Shown: piece after piece, positions 28,038 to 36,558 of the stretch
Layout: every line of letters begins with the position of its first letter
Numbering within the stretch: the stretch's first letter is position 1
Source of the DNA: Planotetraspora phitsanulokensis
Lineage (GTDB): Bacteria; Actinomycetota; Actinomycetes; Streptosporangiales; Streptosporangiaceae
Assembly (NCBI RefSeq): GCF_016863295.1
Contig: NZ_BOOP01000009.1
Coordinates: 1 to 64,000, forward strand
Direction of reading: 5' to 3'
Length of the DNA stretch: 64,000 nt
Notes under the pieces: model-generated
The model's input: only the letters and a program-made list of their open reading frames with translations
What the model was told of the DNA's origin: nothing
Database searches by the model: none
Made by a program: the position numbers and the translations under genes

Positions 28038-28051
28038 CTAACATTTGTTAG
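28038..28051. promoter_or_regulatory. CTAACA-TT-TGTTAG palindrome in the echA20 divergent promoter
   Basis: The 14-bp inverted repeat starts 17 bp upstream of echA20 and ends 49 bp upstream of the divergent SDR. It shares TTGTTAGAAAG exactly with the KstR2-like box at 19976-19986, but its arms are closer together than in the KstR2 consensus. It is probably a KstR2 target by location; the altered spacing makes this uncertain. Confidence 0.5.
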
Positions 28052-28099
28052 AAAGTACGCTAGCAGAGTCCCCCGGAGACCCACAGAAGTGAGCGCACG

Positions 28100-29014
28100 A
28101 TGATCTGCGAGGACCGCGTCGTGATCGTGACCGGCGCCGGGCGAGGCCTCGGCCGCGCGCACGCCCTGGAGTTCGCCAGGCACGGCGCCAAGGTCGTGGT
28201 CAACGACCTCGGCGTGAGTCTGTCCGGCGAGGGCGGAGCCCAGGGGCCCGCGCAGGCCGTGGCCGAGGAGACGGCCGAGGAGATCCGCGCGCTGGGCGGC
28301 GAGGCGGTGGCCGACTGCTCCGACGTCGCGACCGGCGAGGGGGCGCGGCGGCTGGTCGCGACGGCGCTGGACCGCTTCGGCCGGCTCGACGTGCTGGTCA
28401 GCAACGCCGGGTTCCTCCGCGACCGCATGCTGGTGAACCTCTCCGAGGAGGAGTGGGACGCGGTGACGCGCGTTCACCTCACAGGCCATTTCCTGCCGCT
28501 GAAGTACGCCGGGCTGCACTGGCGGGCCGAGTCCAAGGCGGGCCGCCCGGTGGACGCCCGCGTGATCAACACCTCGTCGGGGGCCGGCCTGCTCGGCAGC
28601 GTCGGGCAGGGCAACTACTCGGCGGCCAAGGCGGGCATCGTGGGGCTCACGCTCGTCGCCGCGGCCGAACTCGGCCGCTACGGCGTGACCGTCAACGCCA
28701 TCGCCCCCGCCGCCCGCACCCGGATGACCGAACAGGCCTTCGCGGCCGCGATGGCGGTCCCCGGGAACGGCGAGTTCGACGCGATGGCCCCGGAGAACGT
28801 GTCCCCGCTCGTCGCCTGGCTCGGCTCGGCCGAGTCCGCGGGCGTCACCGGGCGGGTCTTCGAGGTCGAGGGCGGCCGGATCTGCGTGATGGAGGGCTTC
28901 CGCCGCGGCCCCGCCGTCGACAGAGGCGCCCGCTGGGACGCGTCCGGCCTCGGCCCCGAGATCGCCGCCCTGCTCGCCGCGGCCGCCCGGCCGGAGCCCG
29001 TCTACGGCGCCTGA
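28100..29014 (+). CDS. Short-chain dehydrogenase (Rv3548c-like)
   Basis: The 304-residue SDR has the cofactor motif TGAGRGLGRAHALEFARHGA, the VSNAG variant of NNAG, and the catalytic YSAAKAG. Its extended C-terminus and the VNDLGVSLSGEGG region resemble the SDR domain of multifunctional enzyme type 2 (17-beta-HSD4). An SDR of this kind (Rv3548c) is found beside echA20/ipdAB in mycobacteria, so oxidation of a hydroxyacyl-CoA in ring C/D degradation is likely. It is divergent from echA20. Confidence 0.8.
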   Translation: MICEDRVVIVTGAGRGLGRAHALEFARHGAKVVVNDLGVSLSGEGGAQGPAQAVAEETAEEIRALGGEAVADCSDVATGEGARRLVATALDRFGRLDVLVSNAGFLRDRMLVNLSEEEWDAVTRVHLTGHFLPLKYAGLHWRAESKAGRPVDARVINTSSGAGLLGSVGQGNYSAAKAGIVGLTLVAAAELGRYGVTVNAIAPAARTRMTEQAFAAAMAVPGNGEFDAMAPENVSPLVAWLGSAESAGVTGRVFEVEGGRICVMEGFRRGPAVDRGARWDASGLGPEIAALLAAAARPEPVYGA

Positions 29015-29020
29015 GAGCCG

Positions 29021-30016
29021 CTATGTCCCTTCGGCGGGCGGCCGGCTGACCCCGCCGAGTTGCTCCCCGAGCCCCGTGCGCCGGTAGCGCAGCCGGCGGC
29101 CGGCCCGCTCGCCGACCACCAGGCCGGCGTCCCGGAGCGTCGTCAGGTGATGCGAGGCGGTCGCCGGGGCCAACCGGAGGGCTGTGGCCACCTCACCCGT
29201 GCTGCACGGCACGGCCAACAGGGTGAGCACCGCCGCCCGGGTCGGACCCAGCAGGGCGGCCAGCGCCTCCGGGGGCTCGACCGAGGCCGGACGGTCCCAG
29301 AGCCCGCCGTGACCGCGCGGGGCGTACCAGAGCGCCCTGCCGGTCGGAGACTCCGCCATGGTGTACACGTCCGGCCCGGCGAACCCGGTCGGCAGCAGAG
29401 CGAGCGGGTGCCCGTCCAGGCTGAAGTCCCCGTCCTTCGCGTAGGCCAGCCGCAGCGCCGCGCCATCCCAGTCCAGCTTCGGGTGCAGGTCCGCCAGCAG
29501 CGCCCGCGGCCCCCGTTCGGCGGCCAGCAGTCCCCGGCGCACCAGCTCACCCTCCGCGACCTCGCGCAGCCGCGGCCAGTCCGGTGCGATCGCCAGCGCG
29601 AAGTAGCGCCGGACCTGTCGCACCAGCTCCGCCAGCCCGCCGGCCGGATCGGTCGCGAACCGATCGATCTCCGGCGGCGCCCGGTGCCCGGTCCACGCCC
29701 TGTCGACCTCCACTGCGACTCGGTCGAGCGGTGTTCCGGCCACCACCCGCAGTTCCTGGTCCAAGGTGGGCCGGGCGGTGTCCGGCGCCGGAGTGAGGAA
29801 GTCCGGCACATACCCGGTGGGACCGCAGACCACCGCGCGAAAAGTGCCCAGGTCCGGGCCGCGGAACAGCGGCCCGACCCTCGCCCGCCAGGACGGGTGC
29901 AGCCTGCGCTCCGATCGCGACCTCAGCGCCAGACAGCTGGCCACGACCTCGACCATCGGAGAGTGCGCGAACCTGAGCCCGATCAGGTCGGCGGGGGCGA
30001 ACTCGATCCGGATCAC
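29021..30016 (-). CDS. ArsR-type winged-helix regulator with DUF5937-like N-terminal region
   Basis: The GTG at 30016 gives 331 residues beginning VIRIEFAPADLIGLRFAHSP, the usual start of this actinobacterial family. The C-terminal ArsR helix-turn-helix includes GPTRAAVLTLLAVPCSTGEVATALRLAPATASHHLTTLRDAGLV. The start is close to that of the divergent aldo/keto reductase (64 bp apart), which it probably regulates. No metal-binding cysteine motif of classic ArsR is present. The pair looks like a small insertion within the steroid region. Confidence 0.8.
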   Translation of the reverse strand: MIRIEFAPADLIGLRFAHSPMVEVVASCLALRSRSERRLHPSWRARVGPLFRGPDLGTFRAVVCGPTGYVPDFLTPAPDTARPTLDQELRVVAGTPLDRVAVEVDRAWTGHRAPPEIDRFATDPAGGLAELVRQVRRYFALAIAPDWPRLREVAEGELVRRGLLAAERGPRALLADLHPKLDWDGAALRLAYAKDGDFSLDGHPLALLPTGFAGPDVYTMAESPTGRALWYAPRGHGGLWDRPASVEPPEALAALLGPTRAAVLTLLAVPCSTGEVATALRLAPATASHHLTTLRDAGLVVGERAGRRLRYRRTGLGEQLGGVSRPPAEGT

Positions 30017-30023
30017 CCTTGTA

Positions 30024-30039
30024 TTCGAGCACGGTCGAA
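30024..30039. promoter_or_regulatory. TTCGA-N6-TCGAA inverted repeat between ArsR and AKR genes
   Basis: TTCGAGCACGGTCGAA is an inverted repeat with 5-bp arms in the 64-bp divergent promoter. Its position suits an operator for the ArsR-type regulator acting on both genes. Confidence 0.4.
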
Positions 30040-30080
30040 CGGCTACCAGGGGACCGGGGGCCGGACCTACGGTCGGCGCC

Positions 30081-31061
30081 ATGAAATACATCCATCTGGG
30101 CCGGACCGGCCTGACCGTGAGCCGGTTGTGCCTCGGCACGATGAACTTCGGCTGGCAGATCGACGAGTCCGACAGCCACGCCGTTCTGGACCGGGCCCAC
30201 GACGCGGGCGTGAACTTCGTGGACACCGCGAACATGTACGGCCGCGAGACCGGTGACGGTCTGAGCGAGCAGTTCATCGGCAGCTGGTTCGAGAAGACCG
30301 GCAACCGGGACCGGATCGTGCTGGCCACCAAGGTGTACGCGCCGATGACGGACTGGCCCAACGACGGCGGCCTGTCCGCCCGGCACATCATCGCCGCCTG
30401 CGAGGCGTCGCTCCGCCGTTTGCGTACCGACTGGATTGATCTCTACCAGATGCACCACGTGCAGCGGGAGACACCGTGGGAGGAGATCTGGCAGGCGATG
30501 GAGACGCTGGTGGTCCAGGGCAAGGTGCGCTACGTCGGCTCGTCGAACTTCGCCGGTTGGCACCTCGCCCGCGCGCAGGCGGCGGCCGACCGGCGGAATT
30601 TCCTCGGCCTGGTCTCCGAGCAGTGCAAGTACAACCTGCTCACCCGGCACGTCGAACTCGAGGTGCTGCCGGCGGCGATCGGGCTCGGGATCGGGATCCT
30701 GCCCTATTCGCCGCTGCACTTCGGCGCGCTTTCCGGCGCGCTGCGCAAGCAACGCGACGGCGTCGCCGGCCGGAGCGTTCTGCACGCCGCCGAGCGGGTC
30801 GAACCGCATCGGGCGGCCTTGGAACGCTACGAGGAGCTGTGCGGGGAGCTGTCCGAGAAGCCGACCACCGTCGCGCTCGCCTGGCTGCTGTCGCGGCAGG
30901 GGGTGACCAGCCCGATCATCGGGCCGAGGACCCCCGAACAGCTCGCTCTGCCCCTGGCCGCGCTGGACACCGAGCTGTCCGCCGAGACCCTGGCCCGGCT
31001 GGACGAGCTGTTCCCGCCGATCGGCAAAGGCGGCCCGGGCCCGGAGGCCTGGGCCTGGTGA
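30081..31061 (+). CDS. Aldo/keto reductase
   Basis: The ATG at 30081 gives a 326-residue TIM-barrel NADPH-dependent reductase. Family motifs are LGRTGLTVSRLCLGTMNFG, GVNFVDTANMYG (Asp and Tyr of the catalytic tetrad), VLATKVYAPM (Lys) and YQMHHVQRETPWEEIWQAM (His). It resembles the YhdN/general stress protein 69-type group. It is convergent with fadD3 and divergent from the ArsR-type gene. The substrate is unknown. Confidence 0.85.
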   Translation: MKYIHLGRTGLTVSRLCLGTMNFGWQIDESDSHAVLDRAHDAGVNFVDTANMYGRETGDGLSEQFIGSWFEKTGNRDRIVLATKVYAPMTDWPNDGGLSARHIIAACEASLRRLRTDWIDLYQMHHVQRETPWEEIWQAMETLVVQGKVRYVGSSNFAGWHLARAQAAADRRNFLGLVSEQCKYNLLTRHVELEVLPAAIGLGIGILPYSPLHFGALSGALRKQRDGVAGRSVLHAAERVEPHRAALERYEELCGELSEKPTTVALAWLLSRQGVTSPIIGPRTPEQLALPLAALDTELSAETLARLDELFPPIGKGGPGPEAWAW

Positions 31062-31079
31062 ACGAGCACGCGCGGCCGC

Positions 31080-32660
31080 TCAGGTGGTCAGGCCGGCCAG
31101 CGCGGCCTTGTCGATCTTCCCCGCCGCGTTGCGTGGAAGCTCCCCGACGAGCACGACCTCGCGGGGCATCTTGAAGCCGGCGAGCCGGTCCCGGCAGTAC
31201 GCGACGAGTTCTCCGGGCACGAGGACGGCTCCCGGACGGGCCACGACGTACGCCCGGCCGGTCTCGCCCATCCGGGCGTCGGGCACTCCGGTCACCGCGG
31301 CCTCGGCGACCCCCTCGTGGGCGGCGAGCACCTGCTCGACCTCGGCCGGGTACACGTTGAACCCGCCGACGACGTACATGTCCTTCGACCGGCCGGTGAT
31401 GACCAGGTTGCCGCGCTCGTCGAGCCGTCCCCGGTCGCCGGTCACCAGCCAGCCGTCCCTGATCGTCTCGGCGGTCGCCTCCTCGTCGTCGAGGTAGCCC
31501 ACCATCACGTTGTGGCCGCGGACGAGGATCTCCCCGTCCTCCCCCTCAGGGACCGGGTCGCCCGCGCCGTCCGTCACCATCACCTCCACGCCCTCGATGG
31601 GACGGCCGGACGTGGTCGCCACCGTGACGTCGTCGTCCGCCAGGGAGCACGCGGTGACCGTGCCGCACGACTCGGTCAGCCCGTACGCGGTGACCACCTC
31701 GGGGAAGAGTTCGGCCCGCATCCGCGCGACCAGCGCGACCGGCACCACCGCGGCGCCGGTCACCGCGAGCCGCAGCGACGACAGGTCGAACCGTTCACGC
31801 TCCGGCGCGTCGAGCATCGAGACGTAGATGGTCGGCGCCCCCGGCAACACGGTGATCCGCTCGGCCTCCACCAGCCGCATCGTCTCCCCCGCCGCGAACA
31901 CCGGCTGGAGGACCATCGTCGCGGCCCTGAGCAGGCAGGCGAACACCCCCGCCTTGTAGCCGAAGGAGTGGAAGAGCGGGTTGACGATCAGGTAGCGGTC
32001 GCCGTGGTGCAGGCCGGTCCGGTCGCTCCAGGCCAGGTAGGTCCGGACGTTCTGGCGGTGGGTGCACATGGCGCCCTTGGACCTGCCGGTGGTCCCGGAG
32101 GTGAACAGGACGTCCGCGACGTCGTTCGGGCGCACCGCCTCGGCCCGCGCGTCGGCCTCCTCGTCCGAGACCGCTTCGCCGGCCGACACGAACTCCTCCC
32201 AGCGCGTCGCCCCCGGCCGCTCCTCGGCGTCGTAGGTGACCACGGTGGTGAGGCCGGGCAGGCCGGGCGCCCGCCCGTCCGCCGTCACCCCGAGCATGCC
32301 GAGGTAGCCGTTGCCGAGGAAGCCGTCCGCCACGAAGAGCACACGCACGCGGCTGCGGCCGAGCAGCCACCGCGCCTCCTCGCCCTTGTACCGGGTGTTG
32401 GCCGGGACCACGACGGCGCCGGCACTCAGGGCCCCCAGCGCGGTGACGATCCACCGGAGGCTGTTCGGCGCCCAGATCCCGATGCGGTCGCCCGGCTCGA
32501 CGCCGAGCGCGATGAACGCCTTCGCCGCCTCGCGCACCCGGCTCCGCAGCCGCGCGTAGGTCAGCCGGGAGGCGCCGTCCACGACGGCCTCGGCGTCCGG
32601 GAACTCCGCGGCCGCGCGCCACAGGACGCCGGGAATCGTCAGTGCCACGTCGTCGCTCAT
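31080..32660 (-). CDS. fadD3: HIP-CoA ligase FadD3-like acyl-CoA synthetase
   Basis: The ATG at 32660 gives a 526-residue class I adenylate-forming enzyme with the P-loop DVLFTSGTTGRSKGAMCTHRQN, the ATP site VVTAYGLTESCG, the hinge GDRGRLDERGNLVITGRSKDMYVVGG and the catalytic lysine region RNAAGKIDK. Length and sequence fit FadD3 (Rv3561), which activates HIP after ring A/B removal and so starts ring C/D degradation. A TCCCG-type palindrome lies 45 bp upstream in the promoter shared with an SDR gene. Confidence 0.82.
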   Translation of the reverse strand: MSDDVALTIPGVLWRAAAEFPDAEAVVDGASRLTYARLRSRVREAAKAFIALGVEPGDRIGIWAPNSLRWIVTALGALSAGAVVVPANTRYKGEEARWLLGRSRVRVLFVADGFLGNGYLGMLGVTADGRAPGLPGLTTVVTYDAEERPGATRWEEFVSAGEAVSDEEADARAEAVRPNDVADVLFTSGTTGRSKGAMCTHRQNVRTYLAWSDRTGLHHGDRYLIVNPLFHSFGYKAGVFACLLRAATMVLQPVFAAGETMRLVEAERITVLPGAPTIYVSMLDAPERERFDLSSLRLAVTGAAVVPVALVARMRAELFPEVVTAYGLTESCGTVTACSLADDDVTVATTSGRPIEGVEVMVTDGAGDPVPEGEDGEILVRGHNVMVGYLDDEEATAETIRDGWLVTGDRGRLDERGNLVITGRSKDMYVVGGFNVYPAEVEQVLAAHEGVAEAAVTGVPDARMGETGRAYVVARPGAVLVPGELVAYCRDRLAGFKMPREVVLVGELPRNAAGKIDKAALAGLTT

Positions 32661-32704
32661 AGGTCCCCATGGTGTCCGCCCCGGCCCGGGCCGGCGGGCC
32701 GTCG

Positions 32705-32719
32705 TCCCGCTGGCCGGAA
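32705..32719. promoter_or_regulatory. TCCCG palindrome in the fadD3/SDR promoter
   Basis: TCCCGCTGGCCGGAA is the weakest full-length member of the 15-bp motif found upstream of the upper-pathway operons. It is 45 bp from the fadD3 start and 77 bp from the divergent SDR start. Confidence 0.45.
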
Positions 32720-32795
32720 CCGCTCCCCCGCGCCGGGACGCCCGGCCGTACCCTCCGAGGGATCCTTCTCCTCGACCCCTCTCCGGGAGGCCCAT

Positions 32796-33563
32796 GTGGA
32801 CGTGACGGCGGACTACGGCGGCCGGGCGGTCCTGGTGACCGGCGGCACCAAGGGCATCGGATTCGTGATCGCGGAGAGGTTCCTCGCCGCGGGCGCGGAG
32901 GTCGTGGTGGGCGGGCGCGGCGAGCCCGAGGTCCTGCCCGCCGCCGGCGGCAGGACGGCCCGTTTCGTCTCCGCCGACATCCGCGACGCCGGGGCCGCCG
33001 CCGGCCTGGTGGAGGAGGCGGTCGGGCATCTCGGCCGGCTCGACGTGCTCGTCAACAACGCCGGCGGTTCGCCTCCCGCGGACGCGGGGACCGTCTCGCC
33101 GCGATTCGTCGAGAAGGTCGTGGACCTCAACCTGCTCGCGCCGTTCTACGTGGCGCAGCCGGCCAACAAGGTCATGCGGGAGCAGGAGACCGGCGGCTCG
33201 ATCATCAACATCGGCAGCGTCGCCGCCGTCGACCCCCAGCCGGGCATGGCGGCCTACTCGGCGGCCAAGGCCGGCCTGCTCGTGCTCACCAGGGCCCTCG
33301 CGCTCGAATGGTCGCCGAAGGTGCGGGTCAACCACATCACCACCGGCCTCATCCGGACGGAGTCCGCCGCCTGGGCGTACGGCGAGGACGGCGGCGCCGC
33401 CGTCGCGGAGCTGATCCCGATGGGGCGCATGGCGGTGCCCGCCGACGTGGCGAACACCTGCCTCTACCTGGCGAGCGACCTCGCCTCCTACATCACCGGG
33501 GCGGACATCCCGGTGCACGGCGGAGGCGAGGTCCCGGCCCGTTACGTGCTGACGCGTAACTGA
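32796..33563 (+). CDS. Short-chain dehydrogenase/reductase
   Basis: The GTG at 32796 has GGGAGG 5 bp upstream; another GTG six bases later is possible. The 255-residue SDR shows TGGTKGIGFVIAERFLAAGA, NNAGGS and YSAAKAG, with a C-terminal ASYITGADIPVHGGGEV. It is divergent from fadD3 and likely oxidises a hydroxyacyl intermediate of steroid catabolism; it does not map clearly to a named Mycobacterium gene. Its 3' end overlaps the convergent MaoC-type gene by 22 bp. Confidence 0.8.
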   Translation: MDVTADYGGRAVLVTGGTKGIGFVIAERFLAAGAEVVVGGRGEPEVLPAAGGRTARFVSADIRDAGAAAGLVEEAVGHLGRLDVLVNNAGGSPPADAGTVSPRFVEKVVDLNLLAPFYVAQPANKVMREQETGGSIINIGSVAAVDPQPGMAAYSAAKAGLLVLTRALALEWSPKVRVNHITTGLIRTESAAWAYGEDGGAAVAELIPMGRMAVPADVANTCLYLASDLASYITGADIPVHGGGEVPARYVLTRN

Positions 33564-34247
33564 GCGCGCCCGGCGGCCAGCACAGGCGTGCCGTTCACCG
33601 CCGCCTCGAAGAGCACGTCCTCACCGCGGCCCGCCTGTTCCCATCCCCGCACGTCCAGCCGGTCGCCGGGGAAGACCGGGGAGGCGAACCTGCCCTCCAG
33701 CTCGACCAGGTCGGCCGGGTGCGCACCCACCGCCGCGGCCAGCGGCAGCGTCACCGCGGCCAGCGTGCACAGGCCGTGCATGAACGGCCTCGGCATCCCG
33801 GCCGCCTTCGCCGCCTCCGGGTCGATGTGCATGGCGTGCCGGTCGCCGAGCAGGCGGTACAGCGCGGGCGACGAAGAACTCGCTCTCCACCTCGACCTCG
33901 AAGATCGCGGCGCTGCCCTTGTCCCAGACGTGCGCGACGTGCGAGGCCATCGTCAGCTCGCCCGCGGGAGGCAGCGGCCGCAGCACCCGCAGCCGCTGCG
34001 ACGCGTGCATCGTGGTCCTGATGTCGAACGCGCCCAGCGACCCGAGGGCGTCCGGCGCCCACTGCGCCTTCGTCAGCGCGAACGTGGGCAGCGCACGCAG
34101 CCGCTTCTCGAAGACGAGGTCCAGGTCCGTCGGCGCGGCGCCGACCGCGAGCGCGTAGAGGATCACGTCGCGCTCGTCGTAGGCGGCCGTGCGCCTCCCG
34201 AGGTCGCGGCCGATCCACTGACCCGCGCCGGGCCCGTTCCGGCTCAC
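33542..34247 (-). pseudogene. MaoC-type 2-enoyl-CoA hydratase, frameshifted
   Basis: Two reading frames together make one double-hotdog hydratase. Frame one starts at GTG 34247 (overlapping the upstream fadE stop) and carries the N-terminal hotdog, with TMHASQRLRVLRPLPPAGELTMAS, up to VESEFFVARA. Frame two carries LYRLLGDRHAMHIDPEAAKAAGMPRPFMHGLCTL, the hydratase 2 active-site motif with Asp and His. The switch occurs near 33861-33870 in the run AGCGCGGGCG, so one base is extra or two are missing. This is either a sequencing error in GC-rich DNA or a recent inactivation. The intact protein would be about 235 residues and hydrate side-chain enoyl-CoA made by the adjacent FadE pair. Confidence 0.75.
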
Positions 34248-35365
34248 GGGGCCGCCGTCCCGGAGGCGAGCACGGCGCCGAGCCTGGCCAGGTCGGCGCT
34301 GGGCCCGCCCAGGGTGCCGGAGATCTGCCGCGCCCACAGGAAGTGCCGGTGCACGGGATAGTCGACGTCGACGCCGATTCCGCCGTGAAGGTGCTGCACC
34401 CGGTGCGCCACGGTCAGCCCGGCCTCGCCGGCCCACCACTTCGCGACCAGCACGGCCGCCTCGGCGCCTTCCTCAGCACCGAGAGCGGTGACGGCCTGCC
34501 ACAGGCACACGCGCATGGCGTCGATGTCGATGTAGCAGTCGGCGAGCTGGTGCTGCACCGCCTGGAAGGTCGCAAGCGGGCGGCCGAACTGCCTGCGCGC
34601 GCTGAGATGGGTCACCGCGTGGCGCAGCGCGCCCTGGGCGACGCCGAGCTGGACCGCCGCCAGGGCGACGGCGGCGCGGTGAAGGGTCTCCCGGAGGGCG
34701 CCGCCGCCCGGCACGCCGACGGCCGTGGCGGACGCGCCGGTCAAGGTGAGATGGCCGCCGCGGTCGTGACTTGTGGTCTCCACGCGATCCCAGGCGCCCC
34801 CCTCCGGGCCGGTGGGGTCGTCGGAGACGACCAGGAACAGGCCGGGCCCGGTCTCGGCCGTCGCGGAGACCAGCACGCCGACCGCGCCGAAGGGCGACGG
34901 GACGGCGGCCTTCACACCGGTCAGCCGCCACGCGTCGCCGTCCCGCCGGGCCACACAGCCCGGCTCGGCCGGATCGGGCGCGCCGAACTCCTCCAGCGCC
35001 ACGGTGAGCCGCAGCGAGCCCTCAGCCACGCCGGGTAGCAGGCTCTCGCGCTGCTCCGCCGTACCGTGCCGGGCGACCGCGAGCGCGGCGACCGCGGACG
35101 GCCACAGCGGGACGGGCGCAACGGCACGGCCCTGCTCCTCCAGCAGGACGCACAGGGCGCCGAGTCCCAGCCCGGCCCCGCCCGCCTCCTCCGGCAGCGC
35201 GATGCCGAGCAGGCCGGTACGGCCCAGCTCCGCCCACAACTCCTCGTCGATCCCCGTGGAGGTGCCCTCGACCAGGCGGACACGATCGGTGCGCGCACGG
35301 TCGCTGAAGATCTTGCCCGCCAGCTCGCGGACCGCCTCGAGCTCGTCGTCCAGAGTGAAGTCCAT
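34244..35365 (-). CDS. fadE28: Acyl-CoA dehydrogenase, FadE28-like (ChsE1 type)
   Basis: The ATG at 35365 shares a base with the preceding stop (TGATG) and gives 373 residues of the small, divergent FadE class. C-terminal motifs include ARRQFGRPLATFQAVQHQLADCYIDIDAMR and QHLHGGIGVDVDYPVHRHFLWARQISGTLGG. Together with the following-named full-length FadE it should form an alpha2beta2 dehydrogenase like FadE28-FadE29, which oxidises the three-carbon cholesterol side chain of 3-oxo-pregnene-carboxyl-CoA. Its stop overlaps the start of the MaoC hydratase. Confidence 0.8.
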   Translation of the reverse strand: MDFTLDDELEAVRELAGKIFSDRARTDRVRLVEGTSTGIDEELWAELGRTGLLGIALPEEAGGAGLGLGALCVLLEEQGRAVAPVPLWPSAVAALAVARHGTAEQRESLLPGVAEGSLRLTVALEEFGAPDPAEPGCVARRDGDAWRLTGVKAAVPSPFGAVGVLVSATAETGPGLFLVVSDDPTGPEGGAWDRVETTSHDRGGHLTLTGASATAVGVPGGGALRETLHRAAVALAAVQLGVAQGALRHAVTHLSARRQFGRPLATFQAVQHQLADCYIDIDAMRVCLWQAVTALGAEEGAEAAVLVAKWWAGEAGLTVAHRVQHLHGGIGVDVDYPVHRHFLWARQISGTLGGPSADLARLGAVLASGTAAP

Positions 35366-36528
35366 CAGCGACGCTCCATTCGGGGAAGGCCGAGCCCCTG
35401 GGTGGCGACCATGTCCCGCAGGACCTCGTTCACGCCGCCGCCGAAGGTGTTCACGATGCCCTGCCGCGACAGCTGCTCGATCTGACCGGCGAGCACGGCC
35501 CCCGGCGACCCGGGTCGGAGCCGCCCGCCGACGCCGATGATCCCCGACAGCGTCCGCTGCACGTCGATGTGCGTCTCGGTGCCGTAGACCTTCGCCGCGC
35601 CCGCGTCCGCGCCGGACAACGTGCCGTCCGCGACCGCGGCGGTCATCTTCCAGTTCATCAGCCGCATCGCCTCCAGGCGCGCGTAGGTGCGCGCCAGGTC
35701 GCGCTGGACCCACGGCAGGTCGATCGCCCCGTTGTCCCTCGCCCAGTCCCGGACGCGCTCCCACAGCTGGATCATCCGGCCGCCCATTGCGGCCAGGCCG
35801 ATCCGCTCGTGGTTGAGCTGGTGGGTGATGAGCCGCCAGCCGCCGTCGACCTCGCCGACGACGTCGCCCGCGAGCACCCGGACGCCGCTGTAGTAGGTGG
35901 TCGTGACCACCATGCCGCCCACGCACCGGATGGGGCTCCAGGAGAAGCCGGGGGCGGCGGTGGGGACGATCAGGATGGAGATGCCCTTGTGCTTGGGGGC
36001 GTCCGGATCGGTGCGGCAGGCGAGCCAGACGTAGTCGGCCGTGTTCGCGCCGCTGGTGAAGATCTTGCTGCCGTCGACGACCCACTCGTCGCCGTCCCTG
36101 ACCGCGCGGGTCGTCAGGGAGGCGAGGTCGGTGCCGGCTCCCGGTTCGGTGTAACCGATCGCGAAGACGATGTCGCCCGACAGGATGCCGGGGAGATATC
36201 TCTTCTTCTGCTCGTCCGTCCCGTGGCTCATCAGGGTCGGACCGACGGTGTTGACGGTGACGAAGGGAAAGGGCAGCCCGGCCCGCTGGACCTCGTCGAA
36301 GAACACGTACTGCTCCTCAACCGACCTGCCCTGCCCGCCGTACTCGACGGGCCACCCGATGCCGAGCCAGCCGTCGGCGCCGAGTCGTCCGACCACCTCG
36401 CGGAAGCGGTCGCCGCCCACGCCCTCCTCGCCCGTCAGGCGCCGCTCGTCCTCGGGCAGCAGGCCCGCGAAGTACTCCCGCAACTCCATGCGCAGCCGTC
36501 GTTGCGCGGCGGTCTCGCGCAGATCCAT
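35365..36528 (-). CDS. fadE29: Acyl-CoA dehydrogenase, FadE29-like (ChsE2 type)
   Basis: The 387-residue protein has the same length as mycobacterial FadE29 and the motifs FAIGYTEPGAGTDLASLTTRAV, GSKIFTSGANTADYVWLACRT and GIVNTFGGGVNEVLRDMVATQGLGLPR. It supplies the flavin-binding partner for the FadE28-like subunit encoded next. The pair and the MaoC gene follow the FadD17-type ligase by only 30 bp, so all four probably share one promoter. Confidence 0.82.
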   Translation of the reverse strand: MDLRETAAQRRLRMELREYFAGLLPEDERRLTGEEGVGGDRFREVVGRLGADGWLGIGWPVEYGGQGRSVEEQYVFFDEVQRAGLPFPFVTVNTVGPTLMSHGTDEQKKRYLPGILSGDIVFAIGYTEPGAGTDLASLTTRAVRDGDEWVVDGSKIFTSGANTADYVWLACRTDPDAPKHKGISILIVPTAAPGFSWSPIRCVGGMVVTTTYYSGVRVLAGDVVGEVDGGWRLITHQLNHERIGLAAMGGRMIQLWERVRDWARDNGAIDLPWVQRDLARTYARLEAMRLMNWKMTAAVADGTLSGADAGAAKVYGTETHIDVQRTLSGIIGVGGRLRPGSPGAVLAGQIEQLSRQGIVNTFGGGVNEVLRDMVATQGLGLPRMERR

Positions 36529-36558
36529 GGTCCGCTCTCCTCCTCGGTGGCCGTAGGT

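Noticed and set aside
29766-30080. Long upstream extension of the aldo/keto reductase
   Set aside because: The family begins at MKYIHLGRTG (30081); the extension is antisense to the ArsR-type gene.
34247-36085. A 613-residue frame suggesting an acyl-CoA dehydrogenase fusion
   Set aside because: The N-terminal 240 residues are a shadow of the FadE29-like gene; the real start overlaps that gene's stop at 35365.
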